This document shows positions 48,787 to 57,465 of a DNA stretch of 64,000 nucleotides, one piece after another. Position 1 is the stretch's first letter; the number at the start of each line of letters is the position of its first letter. The stretch is from an uncultured Eubacteriales bacterium. Its GTDB lineage: Bacteria > Bacillota > Clostridia > Oscillospirales > CAG-382. The notes beneath the pieces are model-generated. The model did no database searches. It saw only the letters and a list, made by a program, of their open reading frames with translations, and was not told where the DNA came from. The stretch covers positions 62,001 to 126,000 of the forward strand of contig CAKSCV010000002.1 in assembly GCA_934444645.1 (NCBI GenBank). The letters are read 5' to 3'. The position numbers and the translations under genes were made by a program.

Positions 48787-50211
48787 CTACCTGCCAAAGA
48801 ACGTTTGCTCTTTGTGAGTGCTGACCGAAAGCACTAACCCAATGGCGATATACGTGCTTAAAGCGGATGAGCCGCCATAGCTTAAGAAAGGAAGCGTAAT
48901 GCCGATGACCGGCAAAATACCGAGACACATTCCGATGTTTTCGATGATTTGGATCACAAACATGGCTGCAACACCGGTGCAGACTAAGCAGCCGAACGTG
49001 TTTTCCGAACGTATGGCAACCAAAATAATACGCACGACCAAAAAGATGTACAGACCGATGATGACAAGTGCGCCGATGAAGCCGAATTCTTCACAGATGG
49101 TGGCAAAGATCATATCGGTGTGTTTGGCAGAAAAATTGCCTTGTGTGATTTTTCCGTGCATATAACCGCTTCCGTCAATGCCGCCGAGGCTGATGGCAGT
49201 CATGCTTCGCACGGCTTGATGGCGGACCCCGATGGCGTTCGGGTCGATGGAAATGTCGTAAGGCGCTAAAATTCGCTGTTTTTGAAAGTAATTTAGCTTT
49301 GTCCAGATGAACGGCGAAGCGGCAACAATTCCGGCAATGCCGGCAATGAAATACCAAATGTTTAAGTTCCCGGCAAAGCACATGACCGCAAAGATAAACA
49401 AAAAGATGGTGAGCGTTCCGAGGTCCTTCTGCAAAAACGTTAATCCGATGATAATGGCAGCGTGCAAAAATAAGGTCATTGCGGTGAAAAACTTGTTGAT
49501 ACGGTCGCGCACAAAATATAAGTGTGCGGCAAACGAGTAGATGAACAAAATTTTGGCAAATTCCGACGGCTGGATCTTGATAAAGCCCAAATTGATCCAG
49601 TTCGCGTTGGTTTTGTCAGTAACACCTTCGCCGAAAACGTATGTAAATAAAAGCAAGGCAACGTTCAAAAGTATAACTAATCGGTATTTTTTAGCAAACT
49701 GGCGGTAGTCGATGAAGGAAAGGGCGGTCATCAACACGATACCCAAAACGGCGGCGACCGACTGAATGATCACATAACGGTTTCGGCCATAGGAGAGTGT
49801 CGCGCTGTATACGGCAAGAATACCGAAACCGGCAAGCAGTGCAACAACGGCCAAAAGCTTGCGGTCGATGGATTCAATGTGTTGTTTGAGTTGAACGCGG
49901 AGAAAATTCCGCTTGATTTCAATGGGATTTTTCGGTGCTGTCGGCAACGCCGGCGCGGGCTTTAAGGTCAGTGTGCGCACCGGACGGCGCATTTTGCGTA
50001 TTGAAGAGGAGCCTTCATGCTTGCCGGCTAAAAGACGATTGCGGCGCCGTTCAGCTTCAAGCGGCGAAAGAAGTCTGCCGCTTCCGACCGCGTTGACACG
50101 CGCATAGGTAATCAGATTGACTTCGTATTTTTTTTGAGACGGATCGGTGCTTTCGCCGGTTTTGACGATTTTTTTGGCGGTTCGGAATTTGGCGGCAGTG
50201 CCTTGCGGCAT
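48787..50211 (-). CDS. rodA: SEDS-family peptidoglycan polymerase (RodA/FtsW/SpoVE)
   Basis: A 474-residue multi-pass membrane glycosyltransferase. Start ATG 50211 follows AAAGGAGG; upstream in-frame codons to 50310 lie before the promoter. Residues 1-125 are a basic cytoplasmic extension, longer than in typical RodA. Ten membrane segments follow, with FIKIQPSEFAKILFIYSFA, LQKDLGTLTIFLFIFAV, and the C-terminal LPVIGITLPFLSYGGSS. The last is the SEDS signature. It polymerises lipid II glycan strands with a class B PBP; the one at 9-11 kb is a candidate partner. RodA rather than FtsW is a best guess. Confidence 0.9.
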   Translation of the reverse strand: MPQGTAAKFRTAKKIVKTGESTDPSQKKYEVNLITYARVNAVGSGRLLSPLEAERRRNRLLAGKHEGSSSIRKMRRPVRTLTLKPAPALPTAPKNPIEIKRNFLRVQLKQHIESIDRKLLAVVALLAGFGILAVYSATLSYGRNRYVIIQSVAAVLGIVLMTALSFIDYRQFAKKYRLVILLNVALLLFTYVFGEGVTDKTNANWINLGFIKIQPSEFAKILFIYSFAAHLYFVRDRINKFFTAMTLFLHAAIIIGLTFLQKDLGTLTIFLFIFAVMCFAGNLNIWYFIAGIAGIVAASPFIWTKLNYFQKQRILAPYDISIDPNAIGVRHQAVRSMTAISLGGIDGSGYMHGKITQGNFSAKHTDMIFATICEEFGFIGALVIIGLYIFLVVRIILVAIRSENTFGCLVCTGVAAMFVIQIIENIGMCLGILPVIGITLPFLSYGGSSALSTYIAIGLVLSVSTHKEQTFFGR

Positions 50212-50245
50212 GGCGAAGACCTCCTTTCGTTGATGCGTTTTTATT

Positions 50246-50274
50246 ATTATACACGAATTCTGTGTCAATGTAAA
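50246..50274 (-). promoter_or_regulatory. Sigma-A promoter for rodA
   Basis: On the minus strand TTTACA (50274-50269) and TATAAT (50251-50246) are 17 bases apart, 34 bases before ATG. Confidence 0.8.
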
Positions 50275-50296
50275 TACAAAATTTGCAAAAAACTTG

Positions 50297-50325
50297 TTGC
50301 AAATATCCATGGCTTATGTTATAAT
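50297..50325 (+). promoter_or_regulatory. Sigma-A promoter for the GH32 gene
   Basis: TTGCAA (50297-50302) and TATAAT (50320-50325), 17 bases apart, 47 bases before ATG. Confidence 0.75.
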
Positions 50326-50372
50326 ACAAAAAAATTGAATACGCGTTTTAATCGGAGAAGGAGTTGCTGCGT

Positions 50373-51476
50373 ATGAACAAATCCATCGATTATAATGAAA
50401 AGCTGCACTTCCATTTCCACCCTAAGCAAGGGTGGATTAACGATCCGAACGGCCTTGTCTTTTTCAAGAACTATTATCATGTTTTTTATCAGCATGAGCC
50501 GGATTCCGAACGACCGTGGTTTGAGCCGCGGCACTGGGGACACGCCCGCACAAAGGATTTCCTTGAATGGGAGGAATTGCCGGTAGCACTGTATCCCGAT
50601 ACAGCCTATGACAATGAGGGCTGTTGGTCGGGAACGGCAATTGTGAAGGACGATGTGCTATACCTCTTCTATGCGTCGTTGTACGGCGAGGAAAAAAAGC
50701 AAACCATCAGCATTGCGTATTCCTCGGACGGCATTCATTTTGAAAAGTACGCCGGGAATCCGGTCATCAATGATTTTCCGCCGCAGGGAAGCAAGGATTT
50801 CCGTGATCCCGCTGTGTGGCAGCAGAACGGAAAGTTTTATTGCGTCATTGCCTCCGCACACGCGCAGAGCGAAACGGGCCGATTGCTGTTATATGTTTCG
50901 GAGAATCTGTTTGATTGGAAATACCACTCGATATTTTATGAATGGGAAAGCTGCGTGTGTACCGAATGCCCGTCAGTGATCCCAATAGGGAATCAGCTGA
51001 TGGTTTCCGTATCTGTGTGTCCAAAAGAAGGAAAACCGTATTTTCGCCTGTTATATGGAAGCTTTGAAAATGAATGCTTTTTGGCCGAACACACCGCTTG
51101 CCTTGACAATGGTCCGGATCAGTATGCCGGTCAGATGTTCCGGGATCCGAAAGGCAGAGTCATTCTGATCTCATGGTTTCCCGGCTGGGAATATTGGAAT
51201 TATGCACCGAAGGATATCGGCTGTATGTCAGCTGCACGGGAAGTGAAGTTCGAAAACGGTGTCTTTACGCTCTATCCGGTAAAAGAATATCAGCATTTGT
51301 TAAAAGAGGAAGATCCGTGTGTCAAGCGTACCGAAAGCGGCTTTGTTATCGAACGCACCGGCCGCGAAGCACTTGTGTATGAGGGCGTTATCGACGACTT
51401 GAAAATTCTGAGAGATGCTTATATGGCGGAAATATTCGTGAACGGCGGCAGAGACGTGTATACGGTTTTGCTGTAA
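50373..51476 (+). CDS. Glycoside hydrolase family 32 (fructan/sucrose hydrolase-like), short form
   Basis: A 367-residue intracellular enzyme (no signal peptide); ATG 50373 with GGAGAAGGAG upstream. The five-bladed propeller carries the GH32 catalytic set: nucleophile D24 in GWINDPNGLVFF, transition-state stabiliser in DFRDPAVW, and acid/base Glu in CTECPSVIP. The C-terminal beta-sandwich of most GH32 enzymes is reduced to about 70 residues, so it is shorter than the usual 450-500. It should cleave beta-fructosyl bonds in sucrose, sucrose-6-phosphate or short fructans. No sugar transporter gene is next to it. Confidence 0.9.
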   Translation: MNKSIDYNEKLHFHFHPKQGWINDPNGLVFFKNYYHVFYQHEPDSERPWFEPRHWGHARTKDFLEWEELPVALYPDTAYDNEGCWSGTAIVKDDVLYLFYASLYGEEKKQTISIAYSSDGIHFEKYAGNPVINDFPPQGSKDFRDPAVWQQNGKFYCVIASAHAQSETGRLLLYVSENLFDWKYHSIFYEWESCVCTECPSVIPIGNQLMVSVSVCPKEGKPYFRLLYGSFENECFLAEHTACLDNGPDQYAGQMFRDPKGRVILISWFPGWEYWNYAPKDIGCMSAAREVKFENGVFTLYPVKEYQHLLKEEDPCVKRTESGFVIERTGREALVYEGVIDDLKILRDAYMAEIFVNGGRDVYTVLL

Positions 51477-51504
51477 AAGTCTATGAAAAAGTGAGAGGAT
51501 CTGC

Positions 51505-52152
51505 ATGGAGAATTACCCGGATATTGAAGAACCCAAAAAGAAAGGCTTTACGGTCGGTAAACTTTTCAAAGTGCTTGCCCTTGCGGTGATTGCGTTGATT
51601 TACGGTATTTTGATTGCCCGGTGCTCCATGTACCGTGACGATAAAGTCGTTTCGGAGATTTTGGTGAATGATACGACGCGCAGGGCGTATCAAGAAAACC
51701 AAAATGCTTTTACGGTCGAGCAATACGGTATGGAGAAAGCATGGGTCGCCGTGAAGGAAGGCAGGCTTGTCGAATTCAATTATCTGTATTATCTCAAAGC
51801 CGCAAAACAATTGCAGGTTTCCGTAAAGTTCAACAGAGATATCCTGCGTGATGCCAATTTGCCGACAAAGTCTTTGAAATTTTATTTAACCGACGAAAAC
51901 GAAACGGTTTACAATGAGTACTTTTTCAAGGATAAACGGAAATTCAACTATCGGTATGTCCGCCTTTGCTTTGAAAATATTGACTTGCTTGCAGACAGTG
52001 CCGAAACCGAAAACGAAACGGAATTTCCGCGCAAAAGCTACACGCTGCATTTTGAGCAGCCGATGCCGGACGGAACCTATTCCGAAATTTGCGCGTATAC
52101 GCTGTATAGCGGTTCGGATATTTCCAAAACTATCCCGTTTTCCCTGAAATAG
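51505..52152 (+). CDS. Hypothetical protein with one N-terminal membrane anchor
   Basis: A 215-residue protein from ATG 51505 (GAGAGGAT upstream). A short cytoplasmic N-terminus rich in Lys and Pro is followed by one membrane segment (LFKVLALAVIALIYGILIARC, about residues 21-41). The rest, ~170 residues, is probably outside the cell, beta-rich, with NEYFFKDKRKFNYRYVRLCF and a run of charged residues. No catalytic motif or known family recognised. It follows the GH32 gene by 28 bases and may be in its operon; a terminator lies 56 bases after it. Confidence 0.75.
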   Translation: MENYPDIEEPKKKGFTVGKLFKVLALAVIALIYGILIARCSMYRDDKVVSEILVNDTTRRAYQENQNAFTVEQYGMEKAWVAVKEGRLVEFNYLYYLKAAKQLQVSVKFNRDILRDANLPTKSLKFYLTDENETVYNEYFFKDKRKFNYRYVRLCFENIDLLADSAETENETEFPRKSYTLHFEQPMPDGTYSEICAYTLYSGSDISKTIPFSLK

Positions 52153-52207
52153 CCGCTTTTTCTATATGCGTTTTCTGACATTGTGTTTGCAAAAATCGAA
52201 TAACCTC

Positions 52208-52250
52208 CGACAGCTTGCAGAAATCTTAATGCGAGCTGTCGTTCTTTTTT
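52208..52250 (+). terminator. Intrinsic terminator upstream of the S-layer protein gene
   Basis: An 11-bp stem (52208-52218 with 52231-52241, one G:T pair), followed by TTCTTTTTT. Confidence 0.88.
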
Positions 52251-52272
52251 GCCTGAATGAAAGGAGGCGCTA

Positions 52273-52383
52273 ATGCGGTATATCTTTCTGTCGTTGCTTT
52301 ACACAAAAATAACACGCGCTTCTTGTGAATGTTGCACACGGATGGTCACGATTTGCAAGAATTATATCACGATTCGCTATTGA
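52273..52383 (+). CDS. Possible 36-residue small ORF
   Basis: ATG 52273 is preceded by a full AAAGGAGG (52260-52267) at 5-base spacing. The predicted peptide starts MRYIFLSLLYTKI and contains a CECC cysteine cluster. It sits in the 331 bases between two genes, after a strong terminator and before the S-layer promoter; no promoter of its own was seen. Peptide function unknown; it may be chance. Confidence 0.25.
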   Translation: MRYIFLSLLYTKITRASCECCTRMVTICKNYITIRY

Positions 52384-52408
52384 CGAACCGTAAAATCTGT
52401 TTTATAAT
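52380..52408 (+). promoter_or_regulatory. Sigma-A promoter of the S-layer protein gene
   Basis: TTGACG (52380-52385) and TATAAT (52403-52408), 17 bases apart. This near-consensus promoter, with a ~70-base leader and AAAGGAG before ATG, fits high expression of a surface protein. Confidence 0.9.
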
Positions 52409-52483
52409 ATTTATGAAAAGGATAGGTGTATGCGCCTGTCCGCACAACACACCCATCATAAGAAAGAGAAAAGGAGCTAAAGC

Positions 52484-55400
52484 ATGAAAAAAAGGATTTT
52501 TGTCGGCTTGCTTGCCGCACTTGCTTTCACCTTCCACGGCTTTGCGATCGGTTTCAACAAAACGACCGCTTATACCGACGGAACCTTCTCGGATGTTCCG
52601 GATTCCGAATGGTATGCTTCAGAAGTAAAATCTGCGTATGAACTCGGTTTCATGAACGGCATCGGCGACAGCTTGTTCTCGCCGAACGGCAATGTGACGG
52701 TTGCTGAGGCTGTTACCATGGCAACCCGCGTCCACGCAAGCTACAACGGCGCGGAGATTTCCAAGGACGTTCCGGGCGAATGGTATGCCCCGTATGTTAA
52801 GTATGCCGTTGACAATCAAATGATTTCGGAAACACGGTTTGACGAATACGACCGCCCGATTACGCGCGCCGAAATGGCGGAGGTGTTCTACACCTCCGTT
52901 CCGCAGGATTATCTGAAACCCGTCAATGCGGTCGATTATCTGCCGGATATCAACGAAAAGGCGGATTACCGCGAAAAGGTTTTAACCTTGTACAAAGCCG
53001 GTGTTGTGATGGGCAACGATGCTTATGGTTCATTCTATCCGAATAACCCGATCATCCGCTGCGAAGCGGCTGCTATCATCAACCGAATCGCTTTGCCGGA
53101 AAACCGTTTGCAGAAGACGCTTCAAAAACGGGCGGATCCAACGCCTGCCGTGTATTTTATCGATGATTCCGGCACGCTTTCCGCAACGACTTACGGCGCA
53201 TATGGCTGGGAATTCGATTCGCGCGGCGTGCCTGCCGGTCAGGCTGCCTCTCGGATCCAGGTGATTGATACCAGCAAAACCGAACGTACAGCCATGCTCC
53301 GTCAGTTTGCTTTGCAGACAAGCGGCAAAATCGTTATGGAAACCAATTTGCTTCTGCAGTCGGCGAAAAACGGCTTCCACATCAACCTCGGAAAGGGCGA
53401 AGAAACTCTTGCCATGAGCTTTGTAACCCAAGACGGCAAATTCTTTGCCAAGGAAGCCGGAAAGCTCACCGATACCGGGCTTGCCGTTTCTGAACGTATG
53501 ACTGTGAAAACCGTTACTGACTTAACGGCAAAAACCAATACGCTCATTGCCGACGGAAAGCTCATCGGAACCTATGCGTTTGCCGATATGGCTGCTTCGT
53601 CGGTAGATACGCTTGCTTTTTCAAGCGATAAGGAAAACCAAGTGGTTGCCGATGTTTCCAAAACCAAGCTTTACAGCGGTTATGCATTCAACGATATTTT
53701 CATGTCCTCCGGTGAACGCGATGGCCTGCCGTATAACTATACGCTTACTGACAGCACGGCAAAGATTATTTCGCTTGCGTCTAACGCGTATGACGCTTAC
53801 AGTGCCGAAATCACCACAGCAGCAGGAAAGACCGGTGTTCTTACGACAAGCTTTGATCCGATTTCGCGCAAAGTCGTTTTCGAGGTCAAATTCTATATGA
53901 CCGACTATAACGACGGCACGTCGTTTGCCATCACTTCGGGCGGCACAGAGCTTGCAAAAATCGTTACCAAGGGCAAGGAATTCTATACTGGCGACGGTAC
54001 GCTGCTACGCACCTATAACAGCGGCGTTTGGCAGACGCTTCGTATTGAAGCCAACACCGACACCGGCGTTCTTTCCTACAGCGTCAACCGTAAAAAGCTT
54101 GCTGCCGGTACGTTTTCTGCCGCTTCGATCGACGGCGTGAAGATAACACTGCCCGCCGAAAAGGATACACGCATCGTCCTTGACGATTTGTTTGTCTACA
54201 ACTCATTTGACGAGCAGCCCGACTATGTTCCGGAGCCAAAAGCGGTCGCTTCCAAGGATACCATCGTCGGTATCGAAGTGTGTGATATCTGGCGCAACGG
54301 CTTCCAGTTCGGCTGGGACTACACGTCGGCTTACGATGAGTTATATCCGTATCTCGGCATGTTCGACGAAGGCTCGACGGAGGTTGCCGACTGGGAAACC
54401 AAGTGGCTTATTGAACACGGCATTGACTTCAAGCTCGTTTGCTGGTATAGCGGCACGCCTTCACAACCGGTCAAAACCCCGCGCAACAGCTTTGCGCTTT
54501 CCGCACAGCTTGATTCCAAATACACCGATCAAATGAAATATGCGATCATGTGGGAGAACAGCGGTAACCTGCCTTCCAATTCCGAACAGTTCCGCAAGAA
54601 TATCGTAGACTATTGGAAGGAATACTATCTGTACGATAAAGACCGCTATTTCACCATCGATAATAAGCCGCTTATTACCATTTACCGCACAGAAACCCTT
54701 ATGAATATCTTCAAATCCGAAGAAGCTGTTAAGGCGGAAATCGATTATTTGAGACAAACCTGTGTAGACCTCGGCTATGACGGTGCTATTATCCTTGTTT
54801 GCAACGGCACAAACGACCAAATCAAGCGCATGGGCTTTGACGGTCGCTATGCCTACAACTGGGGTCAGAATGCGTTTGATCCGGAATTCCAAAAGACCAA
54901 GCTCACCACACAGGATGAAGAAACCAAGGCAGCCGGAATCACGTCTGTTCCGACGGTCGGCGTCGGCTTCTGCAACATGTTCTTAGGCCAAGGCAACAGC
55001 CGTTCACCGCTGATTACAAAAGAAGATTATACCAATCTCTTAAAATGGGTGAAGGATGATTTCCTTGCCAAACGTACCGGTGAACCATGGCAGACCGAAA
55101 TGCTAATTTTGAGCAACTGGAACGAATTCGGTGAAGGTCATTACATTCTCCCGACCAACCGAATCGGTTTTGATTATCTCGACGCCATCAGCGATGCTTA
55201 TACAAAGAAGGGCGAGCATACCGATTTAAGACCGGACGATGACACCCGCACACGCTATAACGCCTTGTACAACCAGTCCTTCAAGCGTATTCGCCGCTAT
55301 GAGTTAGCCGACGAAAAAGGAGTGGATTTGGATGATCTTACTGTCACGCTTTCGTATGATTTTACAAAATCCGGTACAGAGCAGATTTTCCGCAACAGCC

Positions 55401-57151
55401 ACGGCAATGAATTCGTAGAATATACGTCTTCCGGCTTGCACGGCAAAAGCAACGGCGCAGACTTTGCCATTATTACAACGAAGGACATCAATATCAACGC
55501 CGCTGACGCGGAATACCTCCGTATTATCTATAAGGCAACTGCTGAAACTGAAAAAGTAAAAGGTCAGATTTTCTTCATAACCGAATCTGATCAGGCATGG
55601 AACGAAAAGAAGAATATCAACTTTGACATCACCGCCGACGGTGAATATCACGAATATCTTGTCAATCTGTCGTCTTGCCCGAAGTGGAGCGGCCTTATCA
55701 AGCGCCTTCGTATTGACCCGATCGAACGCGGCAGCTGCGAATATGAGATTCAGCTTGTCGAGCTTCTCTATGCGCCGACTGACTATGAAATTTACTTAAA
55801 TGCGGAAGTTGCACCGACGCCGATTACCTTCCAGCCTGTTTACGAAAACGGCGCTCTGTTTGCAGCCATCGACCCGTATGCGGCAAGCTTCTATGCAAAA
55901 CTCGGCATTTTCTACCGCTGGAATTTTGATAAGAAAGAACTCTCGCTTTACGGTGCCGATGATACCTATATCATCTTCACCATGGGCAGCAACAAGGCCT
56001 TGACGAATAAGGGCGAAGTAACTCTTAAGGGCACGCCTGCGCTTATGGACGGCATTCCTATGATCGAGATTGATTCCATGGCAAACGCTCTCGGTCTAAA
56101 GTTGACGGTGGAGGGCAACAAATACACGCTGCTCAATCATTATGCAAGCAGTAAAGAGAATAATGGCGAGTCAGATATGGTCTGGGATTTCGGTATTGAC
56201 GGATATTTGGACGGCTTCACACTTGCCTGCGCAGAGGTTACCGAGCATCAGGGCGGCATCGTCAGCTTCAAGTCTTTTTCCAACGGCAGACGCCACGACC
56301 CGGTTCTCAATTCCCCGAATATTGCTCTGCCTGCCGTTAAGTACGAAAAGGTCGTTGTCCGTATGGCTTACGATGTAACGGGCGGCGTTGCCGAAGGCGT
56401 GGATGAAATAACTTCTTCGCTGTTCTTCGCTCCGCCGAACGGTGCGTTCAACGGAAACGATGTCGTACAGATCAAGACCAAAGGTCTTTCCAGTAACGGA
56501 AAGTTTATCGACCTTGAATTCGATATGACCGAGAATGTCAACTGGACCTCCACCATCGGAAAAGTTCGCTTCGACCCGTTTGAAGCCGAAGGCACATTCT
56601 CGGTGGATTCCATCCGCATTCTGCTCACCAATCCGGAAGGCATTGTTCGCGTCATTGAAAAGCCGACGGAAATCGTTTGGAATGCCGGTGAAGAGCTTGT
56701 GAAGGGTGCGCGCTATAACGTCAATAACGGCCAATTGACCGTTATTAACGATCCCGACAACAAGGATGTTAAGGTGTTTGAAATCAAAACGACTGCAAGC
56801 AATAAAAAATGGACGTATTTCAATATCTTCATGAACTTTGAACCCGGAAAAACCTATAAGATTTCCTACCGCCTTTATCCGTTAAAGGATTTCTATGACA
56901 ATGGCTACGATAAAAACACCATCGCCGGCAACTTCATTTACGGATCGGACGGAGAGACCGTTTCGAACCACGTTGTCGGATCGATCAACACGGCGGATAA
57001 TGCCGGATGGCAGGAGGTTACAGCCGAGTACACGATCGACGGTGCCTACAAACCGTCCAACATGGATTGCTTCCAGTTCTGGTCGAACCCGGTCAATAAC
57101 TGCGGTGTCAGCTACCTTGTTTCCGATATTCGTGTCGAACTCAAGGATTGA
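52484..57151 (+). CDS. Giant S-layer-homology protein with a GH99-like (WbsX-type) domain
   Basis: A 1555-residue exported protein. Signal peptide about residues 1-22. Three SLH repeats fill residues 33-205 (FSDVPDSEWYASEVKSAYEL first, then VPGEWYAPYVKYAV and REKVLTLYKAGVVMG), which bind secondary cell wall polymer. Residues 220-580 are beta-rich with two jelly-roll-like units. A GH99/GH71-like catalytic domain spans about 592-930, with HGIDFKLVCWYSG and the hallmark NWNEFGEGHYILP near 878. Then a beta domain, a stalk domain (about 1105-1225), and two C-terminal carbohydrate-binding-like units ending in SYLVSDIRVELKD. It likely binds or cleaves complex glycans at the cell surface. Confidence 0.85.
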   Translation: MKKRIFVGLLAALAFTFHGFAIGFNKTTAYTDGTFSDVPDSEWYASEVKSAYELGFMNGIGDSLFSPNGNVTVAEAVTMATRVHASYNGAEISKDVPGEWYAPYVKYAVDNQMISETRFDEYDRPITRAEMAEVFYTSVPQDYLKPVNAVDYLPDINEKADYREKVLTLYKAGVVMGNDAYGSFYPNNPIIRCEAAAIINRIALPENRLQKTLQKRADPTPAVYFIDDSGTLSATTYGAYGWEFDSRGVPAGQAASRIQVIDTSKTERTAMLRQFALQTSGKIVMETNLLLQSAKNGFHINLGKGEETLAMSFVTQDGKFFAKEAGKLTDTGLAVSERMTVKTVTDLTAKTNTLIADGKLIGTYAFADMAASSVDTLAFSSDKENQVVADVSKTKLYSGYAFNDIFMSSGERDGLPYNYTLTDSTAKIISLASNAYDAYSAEITTAAGKTGVLTTSFDPISRKVVFEVKFYMTDYNDGTSFAITSGGTELAKIVTKGKEFYTGDGTLLRTYNSGVWQTLRIEANTDTGVLSYSVNRKKLAAGTFSAASIDGVKITLPAEKDTRIVLDDLFVYNSFDEQPDYVPEPKAVASKDTIVGIEVCDIWRNGFQFGWDYTSAYDELYPYLGMFDEGSTEVADWETKWLIEHGIDFKLVCWYSGTPSQPVKTPRNSFALSAQLDSKYTDQMKYAIMWENSGNLPSNSEQFRKNIVDYWKEYYLYDKDRYFTIDNKPLITIYRTETLMNIFKSEEAVKAEIDYLRQTCVDLGYDGAIILVCNGTNDQIKRMGFDGRYAYNWGQNAFDPEFQKTKLTTQDEETKAAGITSVPTVGVGFCNMFLGQGNSRSPLITKEDYTNLLKWVKDDFLAKRTGEPWQTEMLILSNWNEFGEGHYILPTNRIGFDYLDAISDAYTKKGEHTDLRPDDDTRTRYNALYNQSFKRIRRYELADEKGVDLDDLTVTLSYDFTKSGTEQIFRNSHGNEFVEYTSSGLHGKSNGADFAIITTKDININAADAEYLRIIYKATAETEKVKGQIFFITESDQAWNEKKNINFDITADGEYHEYLVNLSSCPKWSGLIKRLRIDPIERGSCEYEIQLVELLYAPTDYEIYLNAEVAPTPITFQPVYENGALFAAIDPYAASFYAKLGIFYRWNFDKKELSLYGADDTYIIFTMGSNKALTNKGEVTLKGTPALMDGIPMIEIDSMANALGLKLTVEGNKYTLLNHYASSKENNGESDMVWDFGIDGYLDGFTLACAEVTEHQGGIVSFKSFSNGRRHDPVLNSPNIALPAVKYEKVVVRMAYDVTGGVAEGVDEITSSLFFAPPNGAFNGNDVVQIKTKGLSSNGKFIDLEFDMTENVNWTSTIGKVRFDPFEAEGTFSVDSIRILLTNPEGIVRVIEKPTEIVWNAGEELVKGARYNVNNGQLTVINDPDNKDVKVFEIKTTASNKKWTYFNIFMNFEPGKTYKISYRLYPLKDFYDNGYDKNTIAGNFIYGSDGETVSNHVVGSINTADNAGWQEVTAEYTIDGAYKPSNMDCFQFWSNPVNNCGVSYLVSDIRVELKD

Positions 57152-57186
57152 TGCAATAACAGCTTCTCAAAACCGTTTAACTAAAT

Positions 57187-57257
57187 AAAAACAGCCGCTT
57201 TTCGGTATACCGCTTTCTCTCCTTTTTGCGGAAGTACCGAAACAGCGGCTGTTTTTT
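57187..57257 (+). terminator. Long hairpin terminator of the S-layer gene
   Basis: AAAACAGCCGCT (57187-57198) pairs with AGCGGCTGTTTT (57243-57254), with further inner pairs (TTCGGTA/TACCGAA and CCGC/GCGG), followed by T's. Confidence 0.88.
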
Positions 57258-57361
57258 GTCATTTGACGCACTGTTTGTATGTTGCAGACTGATTTCCCGA
57301 ATAAATGTAAATAAACATATCTTTTTTGCAAAAAACTGTTTTCAAATGCCGGACTTTGTGC

Positions 57362-57367
57362 TATAAT
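57362..57367 (+). promoter_or_regulatory. Probable -10 element upstream of cdaA
   Basis: A perfect TATAAT (57362-57367) lies 72 bases before cdaA. The -35 region (TTTTCA at 57339-57344, 17 bases away) is weak. Confidence 0.5.
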
Positions 57368-57384
57368 GATGAAAGGAGGCTTGT

Positions 57385-57465
57385 ATGCTTTTGCAAAGCA
57401 GTCAAGACCTGTGTATATCTAAGGTAAGGTGGCGTTGTTATGGATTTTATTCTGTCGTTGGTTGA
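57385..57465 (+). CDS. Possible 26-codon leader ORF overlapping cdaA
   Basis: ATG 57385 has a full AAAGGAGG (57372-57379) at 5-base spacing, a better ribosome site than that of cdaA. The frame (begins MLLQSSQDLCIS) ends at TGA 57463-57465, 26 bases inside cdaA in another frame. It could couple or regulate cdaA translation; no peptide function is proposed. Confidence 0.28.
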   Translation: MLLQSSQDLCISKVRWRCYGFYSVVG

